Positions 54,782-63,533 of a DNA stretch of 64,000 nucleotides are shown in pieces (positions within the stretch are counted from its first letter, which is position 1; each line of letters opens with the position of its first letter). Below the pieces are notes generated by a model. It did not search any database. It saw only the letters and a program-made list of their open reading frames with translations, and was not told the origin of the DNA. The translations under genes were made by a program, and so were the position numbers. The DNA comes from Pseudomonas putida (GTDB taxonomy: Bacteria; Pseudomonadota; Gammaproteobacteria; Pseudomonadales; Pseudomonadaceae). Where the stretch lies: the NCBI RefSeq assembly GCF_026625125.1, contig NZ_CP113097.1:2232001-2296000 (forward strand), read 5' to 3'.

Positions 54782-55240
54782 ATGAGTGCAGTCACTGCTG
54801 CTTTACCTGCAAGCCGCTACACGATGCTGGGTTACGGTGGCTTGCTGCCCTTCGTTGGTTTGACCCTGCTCATCGTCTTTTTCGCTGAGTATCGAGCTTT
54901 CACCTCGTTCATGTTGGTCAGCTACGGCGCTGTGATACTGAGCTTCGTCGGCGCCCTGCACTGGGGCTTCGCCATGACGTTACAGGGTTTGCTCGCGGAG
55001 CAGCGTCGCGAGCGGCTCGTGTGGAGCGTTATCCCGGCCCTGATCGGTTGGGTTGGCACGTTGCTACCTGTACCAGTGGGTTGTCTGGTGCTGACCTGTG
55101 GTTTTATCGGCCACCTTTGGCAGGATCGCAAACTGGTGCAAGCTGTGCCGGGGTGGTATCTGCCGATGCGGGTCCATTTAACAGCTGTGGCAAGCCTCTG
55201 TTTGCTGCTCAGTGCACTTGCGGTAGCAATGGATTTTTGA
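54782..55240 (+). CDS. DUF3429 membrane protein
   Basis: The 152-residue protein has four transmembrane helices (LPFVGLTLLIVFF; MLVSYGAVILSFVGALHWG; SVIPALIGWVGTLLP; LTAVASLCLLLSALAVAMDF) and the conserved GALHWG motif of DUF3429. AAGGGG precedes ATG 54782, 35 bp after folE. Function is unknown. Co-occurrence with DCC and folE suggests a role in the same light or stress response. Confidence 0.8.
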   Translation: MSAVTAALPASRYTMLGYGGLLPFVGLTLLIVFFAEYRAFTSFMLVSYGAVILSFVGALHWGFAMTLQGLLAEQRRERLVWSVIPALIGWVGTLLPVPVGCLVLTCGFIGHLWQDRKLVQAVPGWYLPMRVHLTAVASLCLLLSALAVAMDF

Positions 55241-55276
55241 AACCACAACCCATCCGCTATGAGTGATGTTTACCCC

Positions 55277-55663
55277 TCATATCCACACGTCGTTCATGGC
55301 AGTGCGCGCTCCACCTTCATGGCCGGTATTCAACACGCCTCTGGGCTCGATCATCATCAGTTTCGCTTCGCCCTGCGCCGCTGTCCTGTGCTCCACCCCA
55401 CGTGGTACCACATACAACTCGCCTGGGTTCACATGAACGCAGCCCTGCGGTAAATCGATGCGCAAGGTGCCTTCGAGCACAAGAAACGCTTCGTCGGTTT
55501 CCGGGTGCGAATGCCAGATGAATTCACCTTCTATTCGCACAACCTTGAACTGGTAGTCGTTCATCTCGGCGACCACTCTCGGGCTCCACTGCTGTTCGAT
55601 CAGTGCAGCTTTCTGGGCCAGGTTTACGGGTGATGCCGGGCATTGCGGACTGGGGTTGGACAT
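55277..55663 (-). CDS. Small cupin-domain protein
   Basis: The 128-residue single-cupin protein has the motif-1 metal ligands in HSHPETDEAFLVLEG and motif 2 around PGELYVVPRGVEHRTAA. It is probably a metal-dependent isomerase or binding protein, not assignable further. It is 71 bp from the AraC gene, in the same direction, and may be its target. Confidence 0.82.
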   Translation of the reverse strand: MSNPSPQCPASPVNLAQKAALIEQQWSPRVVAEMNDYQFKVVRIEGEFIWHSHPETDEAFLVLEGTLRIDLPQGCVHVNPGELYVVPRGVEHRTAAQGEAKLMMIEPRGVLNTGHEGGARTAMNDVWI

Positions 55664-55734
55664 GACGGATCCTCATGGGTTGAAGTCGCCAGCCTATCGA
55701 ACCGCCACAAGGCGTTCTTGTACGATCCTGCACG

Positions 55735-56559
55735 TCAGCGCGCAGGTCGCAAGCGCTCCAGCCAGCGCAGCGGTGGCACCCCATAGCTGCGTGTGAAGTG
55801 CCGTGTCATGTGGCTTTGATCGTGAAAGCCTGCCGCCAGGGCCGCATCGACCAAGGTGAAACCATCGAGCATCAGCCTGCGCACAGTATCCAGGCGGCGC
55901 AGGGTCACGAAGCGGTAGGGGCTGGTGCCGTAGAGGGCGCGAAAGTCGCGGGACAGGCTCCATTGTTCGCGGCCGCTGGCCTGTTCCAGCATCTCCAGGG
56001 TGATGCCCAGGTGAAGGTGCTCCAGGATGAACGCCCTGGCGCGCTCGGCCGCCCGGTGATCCAGGCGTTTGCGGCCGCGTGGCTTACCGCCCACCGCACG
56101 CAACGCCATCGCCAGGTCATACACGGCGTCCTGTTCCTCCAGCGTTTCCAGCGGGTGCTCCAGTGCCTGCACGAAGGCTTCACTGGCGCGGTACAGGCGC
56201 GGGTCGCTGGACAGCCCACCCGCGATGAAGGGCAAAGGTTCACCGCCGAGCGCATTCTGGATCAGTGCTGGGTCGATATAGGCCATGCGGTAGCGAAAGC
56301 CCGCTTCAGTCCCAGCCATGCCGTCGTGCACTTCGTCAGGGTGCAGGACCAACGTGTTACCCGGTAGGCCGTGGCACAGCGCCCCTTTGTAGTGAAAGCT
56401 CTGCACCCCGGCGAGGGTGCGGCCGATCGAGTAGGTGTCGTGACGGTGAGGATCGTAGCCATGGCTACCGAACCACGCTTCTATCCGCTCTACGCTGCCA
56501 GGGTGAGCGCTGCGGATCACCCAGTCGGGGCTGGCTGCGTGGCGTGCTTTTCGTGCCAT
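55735..56559 (-). CDS. AraC-family regulator
   Basis: The 274-residue protein has an N-terminal cupin-like AraC-binding domain (FGSHGYDPHRHDTYSIGRTL, KGALCHGLPGNTLVLHPDEVHDG) and a C-terminal double HTH (ITLEMLEQASGREQWSLSRDF; VDAALAAGFHDQSHMTRHFTRSYG). The genes before and after do not reveal the effector. Its position upstream of the cupin gene suggests local control. Confidence 0.87.
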   Translation of the reverse strand: MARKARHAASPDWVIRSAHPGSVERIEAWFGSHGYDPHRHDTYSIGRTLAGVQSFHYKGALCHGLPGNTLVLHPDEVHDGMAGTEAGFRYRMAYIDPALIQNALGGEPLPFIAGGLSSDPRLYRASEAFVQALEHPLETLEEQDAVYDLAMALRAVGGKPRGRKRLDHRAAERARAFILEHLHLGITLEMLEQASGREQWSLSRDFRALYGTSPYRFVTLRRLDTVRRLMLDGFTLVDAALAAGFHDQSHMTRHFTRSYGVPPLRWLERLRPAR

Positions 56560-56972
56560 GAATAAACGCTCTTCGACTCAACGCTATGCATCCGACTGTC
56601 GCTCTGCTGCCTGTTGCGCTTGAGTCTCTGAGCGCTGGCCGGCAAGCACCTGTTGCGCCGTCAACTCGATAGAGTCGAACACCGCCTTGGGGACCCTGTA
56701 CAGGTACTGCTAACGGCGATTGTTCGCGGGCCCGGAGTATCTCCCGCTGCCCGCATGTACCTTTTCCTTCAGTTTGGGCGTGAGCGCTGTGTTTTTTTAA
56801 TTCAGCTCACACAATCTTCAGATTTCGCGATTATGCCGTTTTTTTGTTCACTTTCCACAGGGCGTGTGGATGCCAAAATCTTCAGTTCTGCCACCAGGGC
56901 AGCTTGTTTCATGAGTTTTGATGCGCCGCGCGGGGGGGCTCGACCTCAACGGCGAAGAGGCTTTGGCAAGCA
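56560..56972. other. Gene-free gap before galD
   Basis: 413 bp without a supportable gene on either strand. It has a moderately AT-rich section (about 56770-56850). I see no terminator hairpin with a T-run for the galBCD operon here. Confidence 0.45.
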
Positions 56973-58055
56973 CTACTGCCGCCCATCCCATACATTCCGA
57001 GCAACACACACAACCCCATCAAACAACAACCGCGCCGTCCTCACCAACCCGCACCCCGTGATCACCCCATGGTCCAAGCTGATTTCCACGGTAAATTCCC
57101 CACTCGGATGCTCCACCGCCAAACGCTGACGATCACCGCCGCACGTGCTGGCAAGGCCCTGTGCAACCGACCCTTCAATCAAGCAGGCCGTAGCAACACT
57201 CACCGCGCCAAACACCCCAATGGATGCATGACAACGGTGCGGAATGAACGAGCGCGTATTGACCGTGCCGCCGTTGCGCGGTGCCGACAGCAGGCACATC
57301 TTCGGCACATTGCGCTGGCTGACATCACCCAGGTTCATGCGGGGGCCCAGTTGCAGGCGGATGGCTTCCAGGCGCGTTTTCAGGGAGCTGTCGGCCTCCA
57401 GCGCTTCGCACGTCTCATAACCGGTCACGCCAAAATCCTCGGCACGCAGCAGTACCACCGGCATACCGTTGTCGATGCAGGTGACGTCCACGCCATCGAC
57501 CCGGTCGCGGCTGTTGCCGGTGGGCAGCAGGGCTCCACAGCTGGCGCCGGCCACGTCGGCAAACGTGACCACCAGCCCCGCCGCACGGCCCGGCACCCCA
57601 TCGATACGGGTATCGCCGGCGTACTCCACCTGGCCATCGGTGGTCGGGACCTGGGCGATGGCGATCTGCCCGGTGTTTTCCATGAAGATGCGTACCGGCG
57701 TGCTCGCGCCGCTGGCGGCTACCAGGCCGCGCTCGAGGGCGAACGGCCCTACGCCGGCCAGAATGTTGCCGCAGTTCTGGCCATAGTCCACCCGCGCCTC
57801 GTCCACCACCACCTGAGCGAACAGGTAGTCGACGTCGGCGTCCTCGCGCTGCGAGGCGCGGATGATGGCGACTTTGCTGGTGAGCGAGTCGGCGCCGCCG
57901 ATGCCGTCAATCTGCCGCGCATCGGGTGAGCCCATCACCGCCAACAGCACCTGGTCACGCAGCGGGCCGGGGGCGGGCAGGTCGTCATGCAGAAAATAGG
58001 CGCCCTTGGAGGTACCGCCGCGCATCAGCAGGCAGGGTATGCGGGTCTGCCCCAT
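56973..58055 (-). CDS. galD: 4-Oxalomesaconate tautomerase
   Basis: The 360-residue PrpF-family protein (diaminopimelate epimerase fold) has the N-terminal PCLLMRGGTSKGAYF and QIDGIGGADSLTSKVAI segments and the Cys-containing loops YGQNCGNILAG and ASCGALLPTGN. It isomerises the keto tautomer of 4-oxalomesaconate to the form used by GalB in gallate degradation. It is the last gene of galB-galC-galD; galC ends 2 bp upstream of its start. Confidence 0.92.
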   Translation of the reverse strand: MGQTRIPCLLMRGGTSKGAYFLHDDLPAPGPLRDQVLLAVMGSPDARQIDGIGGADSLTSKVAIIRASQREDADVDYLFAQVVVDEARVDYGQNCGNILAGVGPFALERGLVAASGASTPVRIFMENTGQIAIAQVPTTDGQVEYAGDTRIDGVPGRAAGLVVTFADVAGASCGALLPTGNSRDRVDGVDVTCIDNGMPVVLLRAEDFGVTGYETCEALEADSSLKTRLEAIRLQLGPRMNLGDVSQRNVPKMCLLSAPRNGGTVNTRSFIPHRCHASIGVFGAVSVATACLIEGSVAQGLASTCGGDRQRLAVEHPSGEFTVEISLDHGVITGCGLVRTARLLFDGVVCVARNVWDGRQ

Positions 58056-58057
58056 GT

Positions 58058-58774
58058 TCAGCCTTCCAGGTCGGTGAGGTGGTCGACATAACGCAGGCCC
58101 TTGGCCGCCAGGCGCGGGCGCATCTCGTAGATGTCCAGGCCAAGCTCGCCGGCGGCCAGGCGCAGGCGTTTGCGTTCTTCCAGGTCGGCGCGCTGGGTGG
58201 CGGCTTCGAGTACTGCCTGGGCTTCGCCATGGCGGACCACCACGATGCCGTCGTCATCGGCCACTACGATGTCACCGGCATTGATCAACTGCCCGGCACA
58301 CAGCAGCGGCAGGTTCACTGAACCCAGCACTTCCTTCACCGTGCCTTGGGCGTTGATGGCGCGGGACCACACGGCAAAGCCCATGTCGCGCAGTGTCTGG
58401 CTGTCGCGCACGCCCGCGTCGATCACCAGGCCGCGCACACCGCGGGCCTGCAGCGAGGTCGCCAGCAGGTCGCCGAAGTAGCCATCGCTGCACGGCGAGC
58501 TGGGCGCCACCACCAGTACGTCGCCTGGGCGGCACTGCTCAACGGCCACATGGAACATCCAGTTGTCGCCTGGGGCCACCAGCACGGTTACCGCGCTGCC
58601 GGCCACGGCCACACCCTGCTGGATGGGGCGCACGGCAGTATTGAGCAGCCCCTTGCGGCCTTGCGCCTCATGCACCGTGGCTACACCCAGCCGGCCCAGG
58701 GCATCAATCATGTGCGGCTCAGCGCGCGGGATATTACGAACCACGATACCGGTCTTGCCGATCAGCCCACTCAT
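58058..58774 (-). CDS. galC: 4-Carboxy-4-hydroxy-2-oxoadipate aldolase
   Basis: A 238-residue RraA/LigK-type aldolase that splits CHA to pyruvate and oxaloacetate, the end of the gallate pathway. Typical motifs are [65 protein letters not shown] and ADDDGIVVV. The start overlaps the galB stop (ATGA), so galB and galC are translationally coupled. Confidence 0.93.
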   Translation of the reverse strand: MSGLIGKTGIVVRNIPRAEPHMIDALGRLGVATVHEAQGRKGLLNTAVRPIQQGVAVAGSAVTVLVAPGDNWMFHVAVEQCRPGDVLVVAPSSPCSDGYFGDLLATSLQARGVRGLVIDAGVRDSQTLRDMGFAVWSRAINAQGTVKEVLGSVNLPLLCAGQLINAGDIVVADDDGIVVVRHGEAQAVLEAATQRADLEERKRLRLAAGELGLDIYEMRPRLAAKGLRYVDHLTDLEG

Positions 58775-59505
58775 GCCAGGTTCTCCGTCACGCGTGGGAA
58801 CACACTCTGCAGCCCTTCGGCGTAGACGATGTTGCGTGCGCTGGTGATGCCGACGTTACGCTTGGCCTGCACACCGCGCTGCAGGGCTACGCGGGTGTAG
58901 TACTCCCAGAGGTGTTCCTGGCCGGCCATGCACTGGATGGCCGCATACTTTTTGTCCCACACCGGGGTGATGTCCAGGAAGGTATCCGGGCGCCATTCGC
59001 ACTGTTCGGGCTGGTGCGGCTCAAAGGCGTACACCGGCGGTGCGCCAACGATCTTCTCGCCTGGTTTGTAGCCTTCGGCCTGGGCGATGATGCGGGCCTC
59101 CTGGGCCAGGTGCATGGCCAGCGGGTGGTCGTAGTTGTAGGGGTCTTTCAACGAATGGCTGAGCACGAACTCCGGTTGCACCCGGCGATACACATCGGCC
59201 AGGCGCAGCAGGGTGTCCTTGTCGGCGCGCATCGGGTAGTCGCCGATGTCGAAGAATTCCACACTGGCACCCAGGATTTCGGCCGCTGCCATGGCTTCCT
59301 CACGGCGTGCGTCCTTGACCTTGGCTTCGGTCATTTCACCCTTGCGCCACAGTTTCGCAGACTCACCGCGCTCACCGAACGACAGGCAAACCACGTGCAT
59401 GGCATAGCCTTGCTCTGCGTGCAGCGCAATGGCGCCACCGGCCCGCCAGACGAAGTCGGCGGAATGTGCGCTGACCACCAAGGCGGCTTTTTGTGGGGTA
59501 TTCAT
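58771..59505 (-). CDS. galB: 4-Oxalomesaconate hydratase
   Basis: The 244-residue enzyme of the PIG-L zinc hydrolase-like family hydrates 4-oxalomesaconate to CHA. Zinc ligands are in [15 protein letters not shown] and the [15 protein letters not shown] segment. The ATG at 59505 is used; the frame extends 14 codons upstream into the promoter. It is the first gene after the divergent galR-galB promoter region, separated from galR by 160 bp. Confidence 0.92.
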   Translation of the reverse strand: MNTPQKAALVVSAHSADFVWRAGGAIALHAEQGYAMHVVCLSFGERGESAKLWRKGEMTEAKVKDARREEAMAAAEILGASVEFFDIGDYPMRADKDTLLRLADVYRRVQPEFVLSHSLKDPYNYDHPLAMHLAQEARIIAQAEGYKPGEKIVGAPPVYAFEPHQPEQCEWRPDTFLDITPVWDKKYAAIQCMAGQEHLWEYYTRVALQRGVQAKRNVGITSARNIVYAEGLQSVFPRVTENLA

Positions 59506-59665
59506 TATGTGATGGCTCCTGCAGTGGGGGTTGACGCAGGATGTCATCGGCCTGTGCGAGGCACTAATGCGTTCACTTGCAACGGCTATGCGTTTTATTT
59601 ATTGCCTGACAAGCGGGGTAGAGGCATAGTCGCCCCAGTCACGTGCCCAGCGCAGGGGGAGCCTT

Positions 59666-60859
59666 ATGATCAACGTCGAACTGCCCAACCTGATGCAAGT
59701 ACGCGCGTTCATCCGGGTAGCCGAGTTGGGCAGCGTTTCGCGGGCGACGGAGGTGTTGTTCCGTGCTCAGTCGGTGGTCACCCGCGCCATCGCCGAGCTG
59801 GAGGCGCGGTTCGCTGTCCCGTTGTTCGAGCGCCATGCCAATGGCATGCGCCTGACCGACTATGGCGAGTGCCTGCTGCCGCGTGCCCAGCGCGTACTGG
59901 CGGAGCTGGACAGCGTGCCGGGGTTGCTGGGCACCGCCCAGGGCGAGCCCCTTTACCTGTTCCAGGCGCGGCGCCTGCAGGTGTTCGTGAAACTCTGTGA
60001 GACCCGGCACATGCAGACCGTGGCGCGGCACTTCGGCCTTAGCCAACCGGCCGTCAGTGCTGCTTTGAAAGTACTCGAAGGCGGATGCGGGCAGCCCTTG
60101 TTCGTGCGTACCTCGCGAGGCCTGCAGCCCACCGTGGCCAGCCGGGATATCCTCTTCCCCGTCCGCCGGGCGCTGAACGAGTTGCGCCACCTGGACAGCG
60201 ACCTGAGCGCGATGCAAGGCACCCTGCGCGGGGTGGTGCATGTCGGCGCGTTGCCGCTGGGCCGCTCGCGCATTCTGCCGGATGCCATTTTACGCTTCAC
60301 GGCCGAGCATCCACAGGTCCGGGTGGTGACCAACGAAAGCCCGTTCGACCTGCTGGCAACCGAGCTGCGGGTAGGGGATGTGGACTTCGTGCTGGGCGCC
60401 TTGCGGCCTCACGACTACGCCAGCGACCTGGTGGGCGAGCCGCTCATCAACGAGGAAATGGTGCTGCTGGCCCGCCGTGGGCACCCGCTTTTGCACACAC
60501 ACCTCACGCTCGAGGGCGTGCACCAGGCGCGCTGGGTGTTGCCGCGCGCCGGTTCGCCAGCGCGCGGGCTGCTCGACAACTGCTTTGCCGCCGCCGGCCT
60601 GGCAGCGCCGTGGCCAGTGGTGGAAAGCGCTGATCTGGCGGTTATCCGAGGCCTGCTGGTGCGTTCGGACATGCTGGCGGCAGTATCGGCGCACCAGTTG
60701 GCTTACGAGATTGCCAGCGGCGAACTGCAACGCCTGCCGCTGGCACTGCCCGGTACTGCTCGCGCCATTGGTCTCATGCAGCGCAGTGGCTGCCTGCAGT
60801 CACCGGCGGCAGTCGCGCTGATGGCCTGTATCCGCCAGGTCATCACTGAGCAGGCATGA
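59666..60859 (+). CDS. galR: LysR-family gallate regulator with tandem HTH
   Basis: The protein has 397 residues, while LysR regulators normally have about 300. Two wHTH domains are visible: residues 9-80 (MQVRAFIRVAELGSVSRATE ... SVVTRAIAELEARFAVPLFE) and about 103-175 (RRLQVFVKLCETRHMQTVAR ... PAVSAALKVLEGGCGQPLFV). A normal LysR effector domain follows (VHVGALPLGRSRIL onwards). GGGGAG precedes the ATG. It is divergent from galB and is the expected activator of the gal genes in P. putida. Confidence 0.9.
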   Translation: MINVELPNLMQVRAFIRVAELGSVSRATEVLFRAQSVVTRAIAELEARFAVPLFERHANGMRLTDYGECLLPRAQRVLAELDSVPGLLGTAQGEPLYLFQARRLQVFVKLCETRHMQTVARHFGLSQPAVSAALKVLEGGCGQPLFVRTSRGLQPTVASRDILFPVRRALNELRHLDSDLSAMQGTLRGVVHVGALPLGRSRILPDAILRFTAEHPQVRVVTNESPFDLLATELRVGDVDFVLGALRPHDYASDLVGEPLINEEMVLLARRGHPLLHTHLTLEGVHQARWVLPRAGSPARGLLDNCFAAAGLAAPWPVVESADLAVIRGLLVRSDMLAAVSAHQLAYEIASGELQRLPLALPGTARAIGLMQRSGCLQSPAAVALMACIRQVITEQA

Positions 60860-60874
60860 GCCCGGCAGGGTGCC

Positions 60875-62122
60875 TTAAAGCAGGCTCAGCGGGTAGCTCA
60901 CGATCAGCCTGTTCTCATCGAAACTGTTGGTGCTGCCCCAATCCCGGCGCTGGCTGGAGTTGCGCCATTTGAGGTTCAGGGCCTTGAACGGCCCGGACTG
61001 GATCACATAGGCCAGCTCGCTTTCGCGGCCCCACTCGGTGCCGTCCTGGGTGCTGGCGTTGTGCACGTTATCGCCGTGGATATAGCGGTTCATCAAAGTC
61101 AGGCCGGGTATGCCGAGCACCACGAAGTTGAAGTCGTGGCGCACCTGCCAGGAGCGTTCCTGGGCGCTTTCGTAGCTTGAGCCGAAGGCATCGTTGGCCA
61201 GCGTGCCGCCGCTGGCACCGTTGAGCCGGAACCATTCATCATCGCCCATGACCTTCTGCAAGCCGACGTAGAACGTGTTGCCACCCAGCTTCGCCGAGAA
61301 CAGGCCCGATGCGGTGCGGTTGTCCAGTTCGCCTGCCTTGGCGCCGCCGTCGTCCTTGCCCCAGAAGTAGCCCAGGTTGGCGCCCAGCACCCAGTTGCCG
61401 ACCGGCTGTTGATGCTGCACCTGCAAGTAGCGCTGCTGGTAGATGTCCTGCAGCTGGGCGTACCAGGCGCCGACCAAGGTGCGCTCCTGGTTGAAGCGGT
61501 AGTCGCCGCCGGCGAAGTTGAAGCGGTCCGAGGTGAACGCTGTACGCGTGAACAGGCTCATGTCCTGCATGCTGGCGTCGTTGCGCGGGCTGTTCTGGCG
61601 GAACTGGCCGCCATACAGGGTCAGGCCGGCCAGCTCGTTGGAGGTGACCTGGGCGCCCTGTAAGGTTTGCGGCAGCGAGCGGCCGTCGTCGGCGCGCAGG
61701 ATGGGTAGGGTGGGCGACCACTCACCGACCTTGAGTTCGGTCTTGGAGACCCGCATCTTGGCCGCCAGCGCCGTGCGGCCAAAGTCGTCCGCCGGGCGCC
61801 CGTCGTCGTGAACAGGCAGCAATTGGGTTCCGGCGGTGCCCTTGCCGCCATCGAGTTTGATGCTGTAAAGGCCCAGCACGTCAACGCCAAACCCGACCAC
61901 GCCGGGGGTGAAGCCGGACTTGAAGTCGAGGATGAAACTTTGCGTCCATTCCTCGGCTTTGCCTTGGCTTGCCGTGCCTGTGTAATCGCGGTTCATGTAG
62001 AAGTTACGCAGCGTCAGGGTTGCCTTGGCGTCGTCGACGAAGCCTTCGGCCACAGCTTGCAGTGGCAGGCTGGCTGCCAGGGCGAATGTGGGGACGAGCG
62101 GGTACAGGGTGCGGCATTTCAT
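60875..62122 (-). CDS. galP: OprD-family outer-membrane porin for gallate
   Basis: The 415-residue protein has a signal peptide (residues 1-25, ending AVAEGF) and the OprD/phenylacetate-type porin pattern: alternating beta strands such as ATLTLRNFYMNRDYTG, GFGVDVLGLYSIKLDGG and a C-terminal RLIVSYPLSLL ending in a hydrophobic residue. ATG 62122 begins at the signal peptide; the open frame reaches 62227. It lies between galR and galA. Confidence 0.88.
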   Translation of the reverse strand: MKCRTLYPLVPTFALAASLPLQAVAEGFVDDAKATLTLRNFYMNRDYTGTASQGKAEEWTQSFILDFKSGFTPGVVGFGVDVLGLYSIKLDGGKGTAGTQLLPVHDDGRPADDFGRTALAAKMRVSKTELKVGEWSPTLPILRADDGRSLPQTLQGAQVTSNELAGLTLYGGQFRQNSPRNDASMQDMSLFTRTAFTSDRFNFAGGDYRFNQERTLVGAWYAQLQDIYQQRYLQVQHQQPVGNWVLGANLGYFWGKDDGGAKAGELDNRTASGLFSAKLGGNTFYVGLQKVMGDDEWFRLNGASGGTLANDAFGSSYESAQERSWQVRHDFNFVVLGIPGLTLMNRYIHGDNVHNASTQDGTEWGRESELAYVIQSGPFKALNLKWRNSSQRRDWGSTNSFDENRLIVSYPLSLL

Positions 62123-62249
62123 TATTTTTATTCTCCAGGGATGGGCACAGCGCTGCCCGCCAGCGTCGTTTCGGCGCTGGGCAGGTTGAATCAGGGAGCG
62201 GTGTGGCAGCGCGGCTCGCGCCGCCACAGGATCAAGCGGGCTGCACCGC

Positions 62250-63512
62250 TTAGCTGGACGTTTTGCCAGCCACTGAGTAGCGAACCTGCTGGTTGCGGGT
62301 CTTCATGAAGTCTTCGATGCTCTGCCCGCGCATGGCGGCGTAAATATCCAGGTTGGACACACCCAGCACGGCGCCCAGCTTCTCCAGCACGAAGAAGATC
62401 ACCCCGTAGTGGATCAGGCCACGCCAGTCGCGGCGGCGCAGCAAGTCGCTTTCCTCTTCGTTCAGGCCCGCTTCGCGGTACAGCGTTTCGGGTTCGCTGA
62501 GGAAGCGCTGGCGCCACTGCGGCTCGATCATGCGGTGCAAGAACTTGTTCAGACGGTAGCCTTTGGCACTGCGCTCCAGGGTGTAGGGGTAGGTGCCCTC
62601 AAGCTGCTCAGCCCCTGCCAGCTGATGCTGCATGTGCTGGCGGTAACGTTCGTTGACCGGCGCCGGCAGTGCCTGGTCGCGGTTTTCCAGCAGCAGGGTG
62701 GCGATGCCGGTCATCGACGGCAGGTAGTAGCTTTGGTGCTTGCGCTCAACGTTGGCAGACAACGCGCCACGCATGATCAGCCAGGTGATCACCTCGGCAC
62801 CTTCCATGCCGCCGAGCGTGGCGTACTCGGCCAGTGTCATCTCGGTCAGGCGCTGCGGGTCGTTCACCAGCAGGTCAAGGAACTGCGCGTCCCACTCCGG
62901 ATTGTTGAAACCGCAACGCTCGCCATGCACCTGGTGCGACACCCCGCCGGTAGCGACGATCGCGACCTTGAGGTCTTCGGGGTAGCTCTCGATGGCGCGG
63001 CGCAGCGCCTGGCCCAGTTTGTAGCAGCGCCGCGCCGTGGGGATCGGCAGCTGCAGTACGCCGACCTGCAGCGGCACGATCTGTACGGGCCAGCTTTCAT
63101 CGCAGGGCAGCAGGGCCGACATGGGCGAGAAGAAGCCGTGGTCCAGCGGCTTGTCGCGGAAGAAACTCATGTCGAACTCATCGGCCATCAGGCTCTGGCC
63201 GATGTGCCGCGACAGCGCGGCGTGGCCGCCTACTGGCGGTAGGTCCCGTGGGTTGCCGCCTTCATCGGCCACGCCGTATTGCTCGTCCACGCCCAGGGTG
63301 AAGGCACTGTAATGGTCGAAGAAGAACGAGGTGACGTGGTCGTTGAAGATGTAGAACAGCACGTCCGGCTGGCGCTGCTGCAGCCAGGTGCGGATCGGCT
63401 CGAAGCTTTCGAAGATCGGCGCCCAGGCGGCTTCTTCCTGTTTGTCGTGGTCGACTGCGAAGCCGATAGTTGGGGTGTGGGAGACGGCCAGGCCACCAAT
63501 GATACGAGCCAT
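62250..63512 (-). CDS. galA: Gallate dioxygenase
   Basis: The 420-residue extradiol dioxygenase opens gallate to 4-oxalomesaconate. It is a fusion of LigB- and LigA-like domains: the N-terminal ~280 residues hold the iron ligands (AVSHTPTIGF, FNDHVTSFF and TGGVSHQVHGERCGFN), and the C-terminal ~120 residues (YRLNKFLHRMIEPQWRQRFL ... IYAAMRGQSIEDF) are LigA-like. It lies 21 bp downstream of galT. Confidence 0.95.
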   Translation of the reverse strand: MARIIGGLAVSHTPTIGFAVDHDKQEEAAWAPIFESFEPIRTWLQQRQPDVLFYIFNDHVTSFFFDHYSAFTLGVDEQYGVADEGGNPRDLPPVGGHAALSRHIGQSLMADEFDMSFFRDKPLDHGFFSPMSALLPCDESWPVQIVPLQVGVLQLPIPTARRCYKLGQALRRAIESYPEDLKVAIVATGGVSHQVHGERCGFNNPEWDAQFLDLLVNDPQRLTEMTLAEYATLGGMEGAEVITWLIMRGALSANVERKHQSYYLPSMTGIATLLLENRDQALPAPVNERYRQHMQHQLAGAEQLEGTYPYTLERSAKGYRLNKFLHRMIEPQWRQRFLSEPETLYREAGLNEEESDLLRRRDWRGLIHYGVIFFVLEKLGAVLGVSNLDIYAAMRGQSIEDFMKTRNQQVRYSVAGKTSS

Positions 63513-63533
63513 GCGAAAGTCCTCTGTTACAAG

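Noticed and set aside
56653..57129. 158-codon plus-strand frame before and across the galD 3' end
   Set aside because: Most of it is antisense to galD and the remainder has no domain or ribosome site.
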